A stretch of DNA of 35,190 nt from contig NZ_PQSU01000059.1 of the NCBI RefSeq assembly GCF_002920615.1, positions 1 to 35,190 on the forward strand, given 5' to 3'. This DNA is from Streptomyces sp. Ru62. Its GTDB lineage: Bacteria > Actinomycetota > Actinomycetes > Streptomycetales > Streptomycetaceae. The position numbers were made by a program, and so were the translations under genes. Positions 15,170-24,186 of this stretch are shown here, piece after piece; the stretch's first letter is position 1; each line of letters opens with the position of its first letter. The notes beneath the pieces are model-generated. The model saw only the letters and a program-made list of their open reading frames with translations. It was not told where the DNA came from and ran no database searches.

Positions 15170-15178
15170 TCAGAGGGC
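15111..15178. repeat. Three tandem 22-23-bp units over a gene 3' end
   Basis: GGCGCCTGCCGGG(G)TCAG(A/T)GGGC is repeated three times at 15111-15132, 15133-15155 and 15156-15178. Units 2 and 3 are identical; unit 1 differs by one deleted G and one A to T change. Unit 3 contains the stop codon (TCA 15170-15172) and last two codons of the minus-strand gene at 15170-15826. The array therefore looks like a duplicated gene end. Confidence 0.92.
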
Positions 15179-15826
15179 GCGCAACGTCATGAAGACGGCC
15201 CGCAGACGGGTGCCGTCGGGGCCCTGCCAGCCGGTCGCCACATGGCCGAGGGCGCCCTGCGGCGGCAGTGGCGGGTTCTCGGCGACGGGGGTGAGGACAC
15301 GGTGGACGTGCAGGGTCGGGCCGCCGGGCAGCGGGAGGCGGGTGCCGTCCTCGTCGTCGGCCGGCTCGGGCGTGAAGCGGTCCGGGCCGAGTGCCGCGCC
15401 GCCGTAGGAGCGGGTCACCTCGTGGTCGGGGGTGTCCGTGACGCTCTGGGCCATCGCCTGCGCCCTGCCCTCGAACAGCGCCAGCAGTTCGGTGACCAGC
15501 ACCGGGTCGTGGCAGCCGTCGTACACCCAGCGCGTGCCCAGCACCCCGTGCTCCGTCGTACCGACGAGAGCGTGCTCGGCGCCTTCCAGCGGCGCCCCGC
15601 GGTAGGTGAACGGCACGAGGTAGGCCGTCCGCCCGGGGGTTGTGGTGTCGGTGGCGACCAGGAACTCGATGCCGACCTCGCCCTCGGGGTCGTCCAGCCG
15701 GAAGCCGCCGGACCTCTCCAGCACGGGCGCGTCCGGGCCGCCGCGGTACCAGGGGCGGCCGGGCAGCCAGTCGGCGAGCAGTTCCGTCTTGCTGGGCTTG
15801 AGCGTCGTGCGGTGGATGACGGCCAT
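15170..15826 (-). CDS. Maltokinase N-terminal cap-like domain protein
   Basis: 218 residues starting MAVIHRTTLKPSKTELLADWLPGRPWY. This opening, with ALVGTTEHGVLGTRWVYDGCHDP and the C-terminal half with a second beta-rich segment, is typical of stand-alone Streptomyces proteins related to the N-terminal cap of maltokinase (Mak_N_cap). These are often mislabelled as 1,4-alpha-glucan branching proteins. They resemble the lid of the trehalose-to-maltose-1-phosphate kinase but lack the kinase domain, so no catalysis is expected here. No signal peptide. It stands between two genes for secreted enzymes. The gene's 3' end is triplicated as a short tandem repeat. Assignment rests on recalled family sequence; function is unknown. 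Confidence 0.75.
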   Translation of the reverse strand: MAVIHRTTLKPSKTELLADWLPGRPWYRGGPDAPVLERSGGFRLDDPEGEVGIEFLVATDTTTPGRTAYLVPFTYRGAPLEGAEHALVGTTEHGVLGTRWVYDGCHDPVLVTELLALFEGRAQAMAQSVTDTPDHEVTRSYGGAALGPDRFTPEPADDEDGTRLPLPGGPTLHVHRVLTPVAENPPLPPQGALGHVATGWQGPDGTRLRAVFMTLRAL

Positions 15827-16106
15827 GCGGGTGGTTGCCTCCCGTTGCGCGGATGCGGACCCGCCCAGCCTTCCACACCGTTACCGCCGGTCGCCCCCGG
15901 GCTCGACCCGGCTTAGGGACCGGGCGGTTCGCCCGCCGCCGGCCCGTACCCCGCCGCGACCCGCTCGCGCGCGATGTGGACGGCGAGCGGGACGAGGGCT
16001 TGGGGACGGCCGTGGAGCAGGGGCGGAGACCGGCCGGCGACAGCAGCCCGCTGGGCCGCTTCCCGGGGTGTGGTGCACACGGCCAGGCGCCACGGCAGCC
16101 GTGGGG

Positions 16107-17714
16107 TCAGCCGCCGTGCGTCCTTTCGAAGACGGCGAAGGCGGCCTCCTGGCCCCATTCCAGGCGGGCCTTGGCGCTGTCGGCGAGCAGGTGCCGGCAG
16201 GCCGCGCCGCGCACGGGGAGGCCGGGGCGCTCGGCACGGCAGGCCGGGACCGGCTGGTACCCCTTGGCGGTGGGGTTGCCCTGCCACAGACTCGCACCCG
16301 GCAGGAAACCGTACTCCAGGGAGGCGCGAGCCAGGTCCTTCAGCTCGGGGTAGCGCAGGCCGTAGGTGGCGGCGGCGTACTGGTACTCATGGCTGATGTC
16401 GATCCGCGACACCCCGGGGTCGTCGGTGGCCAGGACGACGGGGACGCCGTAGCGGCGGTAGGTGCCGAAGGGGTGGTCGGCTCCCTTGACGCCGAGGATC
16501 TGGGCGTTGCTGGAGAAGGGCACCTCCACCGCCACCTGACGGTCCGCCATGGTGCGGGCCGTGCGCCGCCAGTCGTCCTCGTGGACCAGGTCGACGCCGT
16601 GCCCGACCCGTTCGGTGCGGGCCACGTCCACGGCGTCCCGGATGTGGAACTTCAGGTCCTGCGGCTTGACCAGCCCGGGCCACAGCTCACCCGCGTGCAG
16701 GGTGACATGCGCCTTCGGGTACTGGGTGCGCAGATAGCCGACCATGCGCATCTGCAGGCCGTAGTCGCGCAGGGCGCTCTCGGAGTCCTCGGGCTGGACG
16801 AGGTCGACGGCGACGAACCGCGGGTCGGCCTCGGCCAGCCGCAGGCCGAGGGCGAGCTGGGTGAAGACCCGCTCCGGGGCACTTCCCCGGGACGCCTGGG
16901 AGATCCAGCGGACGGTGAGGCCGCACCCGGGTCGCGCCTGCGGGGTGCCGCACCGCTCGGCGGCGCGGAACTCGGCATCGCCGTCGTCCGCCTCGTCGCG
17001 GGCCTCGGCGACCAGCTTGTCCAGCTTGCCGCCCGCGACCAGTCTGCGGTGCAGGGCGGCGAGGTCGTCGTCCCAGCCGACCTCTGCGGCGAGCTGCTTC
17101 GCGCCGTCGGAGGCCGGGGTGACCATCGTCTCCAGGTAGGACTGGTTGTTGCGGACGACGGTGTCGGCGACCTCCGCGAGCAGCTTGCCCCGGTGCCGCC
17201 AGGTGACCTCGCCGAACCTGCCGAAGGTGTCGAAGAAGTGGTCGTGCCCGCTCTCGCCGGGCGGGAAGTCCTCCATGGACCAGGAGCGCACCAGCGCGTC
17301 GTGGAAGGCGCGGTGGGAGCGCGCGTCGGCGGCGGGCCGGGTGCCAGGGCCGCAGGGCGGGGTGACCGCGGTCAGCGTCGCGGTGTCGACGCACAGCCCG
17401 TCCTCGGCGGCCAGCTCGATCAGGTACTCCGTGGACACCGCGCCGGAGAGATGGTTGTGCAGGTCTCCGCCCTTGGGCAGCTGCCGGAAGAACTCCCTCA
17501 GGGCCGCGGGCCGGTCGCCCAGGGAGCGGAGACGGGCGTCCGTGCGCGCCTCCGCGGCGGTGACCTGCCGGGGCGGGGGTGCGGCGGGCCGGTGGTCCCG
17601 CTGCGCCGGCTGGGCTGCGGCGGGCAGGGCGGACAGCAGGGACAGGACACTGAGGGTGCCGACCACGGCCGGAACGACCCGCCGGCTCAGGGCACTTCGA
17701 GGTTGCAGACTCAC
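16107..17714 (-). CDS. Secreted ADGF/CECR1-like adenosine deaminase
   Basis: 535 residues with a Sec signal peptide: SRRVVPAVVGTLSVLSLLSALPAAAQ at about 10-35. The catalytic (beta/alpha)8 domain shows zinc ligands H86-N-H88 in KGGDLHNHLSGA, the H340-A-G-E motif with zinc-binding His and catalytic Glu, HGVDL, and the TDDPG motif near 430 with the metal-binding Asp. Between them is an additional region with a C-G/C pair typical of the longer ADGF-type enzymes rather than cytosolic Add of about 340 residues. It should convert extracellular adenosine or deoxyadenosine to inosine for purine and nitrogen scavenging. GTG at 17714 is chosen because it gives the full signal peptide, though its ribosome-binding site is weak. 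An 11-bp-period direct repeat lies immediately upstream. Confidence 0.9.
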   Translation of the reverse strand: MSLQPRSALSRRVVPAVVGTLSVLSLLSALPAAAQPAQRDHRPAAPPPRQVTAAEARTDARLRSLGDRPAALREFFRQLPKGGDLHNHLSGAVSTEYLIELAAEDGLCVDTATLTAVTPPCGPGTRPAADARSHRAFHDALVRSWSMEDFPPGESGHDHFFDTFGRFGEVTWRHRGKLLAEVADTVVRNNQSYLETMVTPASDGAKQLAAEVGWDDDLAALHRRLVAGGKLDKLVAEARDEADDGDAEFRAAERCGTPQARPGCGLTVRWISQASRGSAPERVFTQLALGLRLAEADPRFVAVDLVQPEDSESALRDYGLQMRMVGYLRTQYPKAHVTLHAGELWPGLVKPQDLKFHIRDAVDVARTERVGHGVDLVHEDDWRRTARTMADRQVAVEVPFSSNAQILGVKGADHPFGTYRRYGVPVVLATDDPGVSRIDISHEYQYAAATYGLRYPELKDLARASLEYGFLPGASLWQGNPTAKGYQPVPACRAERPGLPVRGAACRHLLADSAKARLEWGQEAAFAVFERTHGG

Positions 17715-18041
17715 GAGGGCATGATCACGGAAAGATCACGGCGACGTGCCCTGATCCGGGGCATCCCCGGCGGAGAGCACCCGACCGGGTGACGCACACC
17801 GGCGCACCGCCGGGAACCTCGCCGCCCGGCACCGTCCCCCGTTGCCCTGTTCCGCACGCTTCCCGAACAGACCCGCTGATCCCGGAGTACCGCGGGCCGC
17901 GAAGGCTCCGATCGCGGTCCGCAGGGCCGTCTCCACTCACCGTCCCGGTCGTTCAGGGAAGACCCGGGGCATGTGTGGCGGATGCGCGGGTATTCGCGCT
18001 GCGACTTCGTACACCGGCGACCCATCAGGGAGGCGGATCGC
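17715..18041. other. 327-bp divergent gap
   Basis: Lies between the divergent adenosine deaminase and DUF5133 genes. It holds the direct repeat at 17723-17741 next to the deaminase start, and AGGGAGG before the DUF5133 start. I see no gene, no strong hairpin and no clear sigma-factor boxes elsewhere. Confidence 0.5.
17723..17741. promoter_or_regulatory. 11-bp-period direct repeat upstream of adenosine deaminase
   Basis: GATCACGG-AAA-GATCACGG is a perfect direct repeat with period 11. Streptomyces PhoP binds direct repeats of 11-bp units with core GTTCACC; each unit here matches that core at five of seven positions. It lies 9 bp from the deaminase start codon. Regulation by PhoP is only a suggestion. 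Confidence 0.4.
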
Positions 18042-18389
18042 ATGCTCATGGCACATCCCGCGGTACTGGAGGACCTCATCGCCCAGTACGAGGCCCTCAT
18101 CTTGCTCGGGGCGGAGGAGAGCACACCAGAGGCCCGGCAGCGGCTGGCGGACATCTCCTACACGCTGTGTGTGGCCACCGGCACCCGGGACGTCGACATG
18201 GCCCTCATCGCCGCCCGCCACCGCCTCTCCGGCGCCCGCCCGGAGGACGACTCCCTGCTCCAGACGACGGTCACACCGGAGTCGTCGCCCACGCTCCAGG
18301 CGCCGATCACACCGGAGTCGTCGCCCACGCTCCAGACGTCGTCCGCGCTCCAGCCGTCCGTCCCCACCGAACAGGTGTCCGCGGTCTGA
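18042..18389 (+). CDS. DUF5133 domain protein with repeat tail
   Basis: 115 residues from the ATG at 18042, eight bases after GGGAGG. The first 70 residues (MLMAHPAVLEDLIAQYEAL... then TPEARQRLADISYTLCVATGTRDVDMALIAAR) are the helical DUF5133 core, found almost only in Streptomyces. The function is not known; it is often near stress or developmental genes. The last 40 residues are low-complexity: TVTPESSPTLQ and PITPESSPTLQ come from a 36-bp direct duplication (18271-18299 and 18307-18335, the 29-bp cores identical). The tail then runs TSSALQPSVPTEQVSAV. The tail is likely unstructured. No signal peptide or membrane helix. Confidence 0.82.
   Translation: MLMAHPAVLEDLIAQYEALILLGAEESTPEARQRLADISYTLCVATGTRDVDMALIAARHRLSGARPEDDSLLQTTVTPESSPTLQAPITPESSPTLQTSSALQPSVPTEQVSAV
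18271..18335 (+). repeat. 36-bp in-frame direct repeat in DUF5133 gene
   Basis: A 29-bp sequence starting TCACACCGGAGTCGTCGCCC at 18271 recurs without change at 18307. The period is 36 bp, or 12 codons, so the reading frame is kept and TPESSPTLQ is duplicated. A shorter, decayed third copy may follow (CGTCCGCGCTCCAG). Confidence 0.9.
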
Positions 18390-18463
18390 ACCACCCCTCC
18401 CCCAGGGCCGTCACCCGCCCATTCCCCTGAACTCGTCGCGTCCCGCTTCTGGTCGGCGGGACC

Positions 18464-18475
18464 TACCGGGCGGTA
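18464..18475. promoter_or_regulatory. Palindrome upstream of SGNH hydrolase gene
   Basis: TACCG-GG-CGGTA, with flanks ACC and TACA. TACCG-N2-CGGTA is a frequent half-site layout for TetR-family operators in actinomycetes. It is 79 bp before the SGNH hydrolase start, overlapping the only promoter-like TATACA in the gap. Confidence 0.4.
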
Positions 18476-18553
18476 TACAGGCCCGGTCGAACGCGCGAGG
18501 GCCGCTCTGCGGAGGTGCCGCCGCGCGCCGCAGCGGGCTCAGGGGGAGGACTC

Positions 18554-19471
18554 ATGGCGAACGGCACGCATCCGGCGGGCGGGGCGAGAGGCCGGCGGCG
18601 GAGCGCCGCGCTCGGGGCGGCACTGGGCGGCTGCGCCCTCGTCGCCGCCGGCACGGCACCGGCCGCTGCGCACCCCGGCGGGCCGGGCCCCGCGACCGCC
18701 TATGTCGCGCTCGGCGACTCCTACACCTCGGGCCCCGGTATCCCCCGGCAGGTGGACGCCGACTGCGCGCGCTCGGACCACAACTACCCCTCTCTCGTGG
18801 CCGCCCGGCGGCAGGTGGCCGCCTTCACGGACGTGAGCTGCGGCGGCGCGACGACCGCGGAGATGTGGCAGGCGCAGGGCACCAACCCGCCCCAGCTAGA
18901 CGCCCTGGACCGGCACACGGACCTGGTGACGGTGCAGATCGGCGGCAACGACGTCGGCTTCGGCTCCATCATCGCCACCTGCGCCCGCCTGGCCGCCCAG
19001 GACCCGGCGGGCAACCCCTGCGAGCGGTCCTACACGGCCTCCGGCCACGACCAGCTCGCTCTCACCATCGTGCGGACCGCGCCGAAGGTCGACCGGGTGC
19101 TGCGGGCCGTGCACGCCCGGGCGCCGCACGCCCGCGTGGTCGTCGTCGGCTATCCGGACCTCCTGCCCGACGACGGCAGCGGCTGCTTCCCACAAGTCCC
19201 GTTCGCCCGGAAGGACTTCGCCTACCTGCGGGACACCGAGAAGCGGCTGAACCTGATGCTGCGGCTGGTGGCCGGCGTGAACCGGGCCGCGTACGTGGAC
19301 ACCTACGGCCCCACGGTCGGCCACGACATGTGCAAGGCGCTGGCGGACCGCTGGATCGAGCCGCTGCAACCGGCCTCCCCCGCCGCCCCGGCACACCCCA
19401 ACGCCCAGGGCGAAGCCGCCATGGCCGCGGCCGTGCTGGACCGCCTGGACCGGGGACGCGGACGGAACTGA
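18554..19471 (+). CDS. Secreted SGNH/GDSL esterase
   Basis: 305 residues, ATG at 18554 after GGGGGAGGA. Signal peptide: RGRRRSAALGAALGGCALVAAGTAPAAA, cleaved near residue 40. Block I is GDS56YTSG with the catalytic serine, block II is a glycine in SCGGATT, block III is GGND, and block V is AHPNAQGEAAMA with the catalytic histidine. An acidic residue is three positions before the His in many homologues, but here the stretch reads PAAPAH, so the triad may be a Ser-His dyad helped by a backbone carbonyl, as in the Streptomyces scabies esterase. Cysteines (DADCARS, VSCGG, ATCAR, NPCERS, SGCFP, DMCKA) can form three disulfides as in that family. The 3' end with its stop codon is partly duplicated 44 bp downstream. 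Confidence 0.92.
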   Translation: MANGTHPAGGARGRRRSAALGAALGGCALVAAGTAPAAAHPGGPGPATAYVALGDSYTSGPGIPRQVDADCARSDHNYPSLVAARRQVAAFTDVSCGGATTAEMWQAQGTNPPQLDALDRHTDLVTVQIGGNDVGFGSIIATCARLAAQDPAGNPCERSYTASGHDQLALTIVRTAPKVDRVLRAVHARAPHARVVVVGYPDLLPDDGSGCFPQVPFARKDFAYLRDTEKRLNLMLRLVAGVNRAAYVDTYGPTVGHDMCKALADRWIEPLQPASPAAPAHPNAQGEAAMAAAVLDRLDRGRGRN

Positions 19472-19518
19472 GCCCGGCAGGCGGGCCACCCAGCCCGGTA
19501 CGCGGACGGAACCGAGCC
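19456..19518 (+). repeat. 44-bp direct duplication of a gene 3' end
   Basis: ACGCGGACGGAACTGAGCC at 19456-19474 contains the last codons and stop (TGA 19469-19471) of the SGNH gene. It recurs as ACGCGGACGGAACCGAGCC at 19500-19518 (18 of 19 identical), 44 bp on. Flanking GGCAGGCGGG and GGGGCGGCGGG also resemble each other. Confidence 0.85.
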
Positions 19519-19523
19519 GGGGC

Positions 19524-19560
19524 GGCGGGGCGGTCTTCCGGGCCGGAAGACCGCCCCGCC
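19524..19560. terminator. Strong bidirectional hairpin terminator
   Basis: GGCGGGGCGGTCTTCC at 19524-19539 and GGAAGACCGCCCCGCC at 19545-19560 form a perfect 16-bp stem with a 5-base loop. It sits between the convergent SGNH hydrolase and phosphoglucomutase genes and can serve both. No T-tract. Confidence 0.9.
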
Positions 19561-19566
19561 GTCCGC

Positions 19567-21207
<1,641 letters not shown>

Positions 21208-21326
21208 GAGTCGGTTCCTCCTAGATGGGGTCGTTCGCTCACCGCCCATCTTTCCTGTCAGGGGCGTGCCATGCGAGTGCGCCCCCGTCAGCCGGGACAC
21301 ACCTGGCCCGCCTGGGCCTGTCATTC

Positions 21327-21354
21327 CGGTCCCGCGGTGATCGCCGCGGGACCG
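21327..21354. terminator. Perfect 11-bp hairpin upstream of pgm
   Basis: CGGTCCCGCGG pairs with CCGCGGGACCG around a 6-base TGATCG loop. It could be a second terminator for read-through from the chitosanase gene, or a structural element at the 5' side of pgm, 120 bp before its start. Confidence 0.6.
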
Positions 21355-21573
21355 CGTCCGCGCGTGCCGCCCTCCCACGGCAGGCAGGCCCGTCAGCGTG
21401 GCCGCACCGTCCCCCCCGAGGCTCCTCGGCCGCTCGCCCGTTCCGCTCGGTTCGCCGTCGCCGCGGCGGCCGTCGCGGGCCTCCCCCGGGCGGCGGCGGT
21501 GCGTGCGCACCGCGTGCACCCCAGGGCACGCCGGGGCCGGTCACGCGGTGCTCCTCGTGATCCGGCGCGGCAC

Positions 21574-21618
21574 GGCGGGCCGCCGGACTGTGCTCCGGTG
21601 CCGGAGTCCGGGCCCGCC
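21574..21618 (-). terminator. Chitosanase terminator hairpin
   Basis: Stem GGCGGGCC-CGGACT with AGTCCG-GGCCCGCC: 14 pairs, a 2-base GC bulge and a 15-base loop, 28 bases past the chitosanase stop. An alternative inner stem CTCCGG/CCGGAG is also possible. Confidence 0.7.
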
Positions 21619-21645
21619 GGCCTGCCGCGCGCCGTGCGACGGAGG

Positions 21646-22503
21646 TCAGCCGATGTGGTAGCTGTCGCCGTAGACCTTCCAGTCGAGCGGGGTGTTCAGG
21701 TCGAGGTTGCCCTTGCGCAGGAAGACCCGCTGCGCGGTGTCGACGCGGCTGGTGTCGCTGTGGGCCTCCTCCTGCTTCATGGCCCACACCCGGGCGTCCA
21801 GGAAGGCGTTGAGGTACGTCGTCTCGTCGCCGCCCTGGGCCGGCGGCTTGGCGCTGCGCAGGGCGCGCTTGCGAATGTTGCGGAAGCTGGTCGGGTCGTC
21901 GCCGTCGCCGTGCATGACGATGGCGTCGTAGTAGATGAACTGGCCGAGCGCGCGCAGCCCGTCCGTCTTGCCCTGGGCGACGGCAGGGTTGAAGTAGACG
22001 CGGTCGCGTTCGTCGTTCTGGGCCTGCTGGAAGGCGGTGTCCTGGGCGGCCTTGCGCCAGTCCCTGGGGTAGTTGGGGTCCAGGCCCTCGTGCGAGTCGG
22101 TGCCGTTGACCTTCCGCAGGGCGGGCAGGTACTTGGCCAGGACGTTGCCGGGCTTGCGGTCGGCGTAGAGCTGGACGAGGTCGAGCATGTCGCCGGTGCC
22201 GGAGCAGAAGCCGATGATGCCGGCCGTGTAGCCGCGGCCGTCGCCGATGTCCTCGATGTACTGGTACTGGGCCTTCCAGTCGAGCGAGGAGTTCTCCGCG
22301 CTCGACACCAGCTTCATGGCGATCTCCTTCTTCGCCGGGTCGTCCAGCCCCGGCGCGGCGGCCGAGGCGGTGCCGGCGCGGGAGACTCCGAGCAGGGCGC
22401 CCGAGGCGACGGCGCCGAGCGCGGCGACGACGGTCCGACGGGAGAGGCGGAAGGGGCCGGCGGGGCTCGCGGGGGCTGCCGCTTCGCGGTCTGCGTACAC
22501 CAC
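21646..22503 (-). CDS. csnA: Tat-exported GH46 chitosanase
   Basis: 285 residues from the first of two adjacent GTGs (22503, 22500), with GGAG five bases upstream. An extension to 22626 would run through the promoter. Twin-arginine signal: RLSRRTVVAALGAVASGALLG, then TASAAAP. The mature enzyme starts near PGLDDPAKKEIAMKLVSSAENSSLDW. It carries the GH46 catalytic Glu in SSAENS and Asp in IEDIGDGRGYTAGIIGFCSGTGD, equivalent to Glu22 and Asp40 of the Streptomyces N174 enzyme. It hydrolyses chitosan by inversion. The layout matches Streptomyces coelicolor/lividans CsnA, which is also Tat-dependent and protects cells from chitosan. A near-perfect palindrome between the -35 and -10 suggests repression by a CsnR-type ROK regulator, not encoded in this window. 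Confidence 0.95.
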   Translation of the reverse strand: MVYADREAAAPASPAGPFRLSRRTVVAALGAVASGALLGVSRAGTASAAAPGLDDPAKKEIAMKLVSSAENSSLDWKAQYQYIEDIGDGRGYTAGIIGFCSGTGDMLDLVQLYADRKPGNVLAKYLPALRKVNGTDSHEGLDPNYPRDWRKAAQDTAFQQAQNDERDRVYFNPAVAQGKTDGLRALGQFIYYDAIVMHGDGDDPTSFRNIRKRALRSAKPPAQGGDETTYLNAFLDARVWAMKQEEAHSDTSRVDTAQRVFLRKGNLDLNTPLDWKVYGDSYHIG

Positions 22504-22545
22504 AGGGGCTCCAAGGGAGAGTGGGGGGTGGGGAGTTGGACCGTA

Positions 22546-22574
22546 CCGATACTGGTAGGAAAGTTTCCTATCAA
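22546..22574 (-). promoter_or_regulatory. Chitosanase promoter with palindromic operator
   Basis: On the minus strand, TTGATA (22574-22569) and TATCGG (22551-22546) are 17 bp apart. Between and partly under them lies TAGGAAAGTTTCCTA (22556-22570), perfect 7-bp arms around one central base. This AT-rich dyad is like the conserved box upstream of actinobacterial csn genes that is bound by the ROK repressor CsnR. Confidence 0.8.
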
Positions 22575-22647
22575 ATGCGGGGCGGGCCGGTAACCCGGCG
22601 GACCAGAAGTTCGTAGGATCGGACAAGCCCCCCGACTCGGCCGTGGC

Positions 22648-24186
22648 TCAGCCGTGCCGCGCCTTCCCTCGTTCCAGCGCGTACAACTCCCGGGACGTGG
22701 TGATGAGTTCGCGCCTCTCCTCCCGCGAACCGACCATCGGCCGGGAGCCCTTGAGCGGGACCTGGGCGCTCTCAGGCAGGAACCGGACGGTGAGCAGGCC
22801 GATGGCGCCGGCCAGCATCAGGTAGTAGGCGGGCATGAGGTCGTCGCCGGTGACGTCGACCAGCGCGGCGGTGACCAGCGGGGTGGTGCCGCCGAACGCG
22901 GCGACGGCGATGTTGAAGCCGATACCCATGGCCGCGTAGCGGACGGCGGTCGGGAACAGGGCCGGCAGGGTGGCCGCACTGGGGGCGGCGAAGCAGGCCA
23001 GCAGGGTGGCCAGGAGCAGCACCCCGAGGATCGGCGGCCAGGTGCCGTGCGCCTTGATGAGCAGGAAGGCGGGGACGGCGAGCACGATCATCGCGGCCGC
23101 CGCGACGGCGTAGAGCGGGCGCCGGCCGACCCGGTCGCTGAGCCGGCCGAGGAAGGTGATCAGGACGACGATCCACACCATCCCGACGAGGACCAGGACG
23201 TCCGCGGAACCGCTGGAGCGGTGCAGGGTCTCGGTCTGATAGGTCGGCAGATAGCCGGTGACCATGTAGTTCGTGACGTTGTAGAGCAGCACCAGGCCCA
23301 TGCAGACGAGCAGGGACCGCCAGTGGTTCCTGACGATGTCCTTGAGCTCGCTGCCCGCCGACTCCTGCGCCAGCGCCTTCTCGTGTTCGTCCAGTTGCTG
23401 CTGGAAGGCCGGGGACTCCTCCAGCTTCAGCCGCATGTAGAGGCCGATCACGCCGAGCGGTCCGGCGATCAGGAACGGCACGCGCCAGCCCCAGGAGAGC
23501 ATCTGGTCGTCCGTCAGCGCCAGGTTGAGCAGGGTGACCAGGGCGGAGCCGAGGGCGTAGCCCGTGAAGGTGCCGAAGTCGAGCCAGCTGGAGAGGAAGC
23601 CGCGCCGGCGGTCCGGGGAGTACTCGGCCACGAAGGTGGTGGCTCCGCCGTACTCGCCGCCGGTGGAGAAGCCCTGGACCATGCGGGCCAGCAGGAGCAG
23701 CACGGGCGCGGCGATGCCGATGGTGGCGTAGCCGGGGATCACGCCGATGGCGAAGGTGCCGGCCGCCATCATGATCATGGTGGTGGCGAGCACCTTCTGG
23801 CGCCCGATCCGGTCGCCGAGCGGGCCGAAGACCAGCCCGCCGAGGGGCCGTACGACGAAGGCGGCGGCGAAGGTCGCGAACGAGGAGATGACCTGGGCGG
23901 CCGGGGAGGCTCCTGGGAAGAACACCTTGCCGATGGTGGCGGCGAGGTAGCTGTAGACACCGAAGTCGAACCACTCCATGCAGTTGCCGAGCGCCGAGGC
24001 GCCGACGGCGCGCCGGAGCAGCGGGGGCTCGACGACCTGGACGTCGTCCGCGCGGAAGGCCCCCCGGTTGCGGCGCAGCCTGCGCGTCAGGTCCTCGCGG
24101 ACCTGACGCGGCAACCGCGCCCCCGCCCCCGGTACCCGCCGCCTGTCCCGGTCCTCCCGTTCCCCACCGGACCGCGCACCGCTCAT
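22648..24186 (-). CDS. MHS-family MFS transporter (ProP-like)
   Basis: 512 residues from the ATG at 24186 (GGAGG five to six bases upstream). An N-terminal basic tail of about 60 residues precedes 12 transmembrane helices. Signatures of the metabolite:H+ symporter family are ALGNCMEWFDFGVYSYLAATIGKVFFP at the first helix, PLGDRIGRQKVL in the loop 2-3, ARMVQGFSTGGEYGGATTFVAEY in helix 5, and RLSDRVGRRPL in loop 8-9. The family includes proline/betaine (ProP), citrate, alpha-ketoglutarate and shikimate carriers. ProP-type osmoprotectant uptake is the usual annotation for Streptomyces proteins of this length, but the substrate is not decided by the sequence. It is divergent from an aldo/keto reductase; the 177-bp gap holds both promoters. 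Confidence 0.88.
   Translation of the reverse strand: MSGARSGGEREDRDRRRVPGAGARLPRQVREDLTRRLRRNRGAFRADDVQVVEPPLLRRAVGASALGNCMEWFDFGVYSYLAATIGKVFFPGASPAAQVISSFATFAAAFVVRPLGGLVFGPLGDRIGRQKVLATTMIMMAAGTFAIGVIPGYATIGIAAPVLLLLARMVQGFSTGGEYGGATTFVAEYSPDRRRGFLSSWLDFGTFTGYALGSALVTLLNLALTDDQMLSWGWRVPFLIAGPLGVIGLYMRLKLEESPAFQQQLDEHEKALAQESAGSELKDIVRNHWRSLLVCMGLVLLYNVTNYMVTGYLPTYQTETLHRSSGSADVLVLVGMVWIVVLITFLGRLSDRVGRRPLYAVAAAAMIVLAVPAFLLIKAHGTWPPILGVLLLATLLACFAAPSAATLPALFPTAVRYAAMGIGFNIAVAAFGGTTPLVTAALVDVTGDDLMPAYYLMLAGAIGLLTVRFLPESAQVPLKGSRPMVGSREERRELITTSRELYALERGKARHG

Larger units (their letters stand above)
21208..21645. other. 438-bp gap between chitosanase and pgm
   Basis: No gene recognised. 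Open frames on the plus strand (for example about 21225-21560) are Arg/Pro/Gly-rich with no ribosome-binding site or family resemblance. It contains the chitosanase terminator (21574-21618), a second perfect hairpin (21327-21354), and presumably the pgm promoter in the 120 bp before its start, where I could not settle on boxes. Confidence 0.5.

Noticed and set aside
15913..16106. Minus-strand open stretch just after the adenosine deaminase gene, reading like a protein tail
   Set aside because: It has no start codon of its own, no family resemblance, and runs out of frame into the deaminase gene. It could be a remnant, but I cannot support it.
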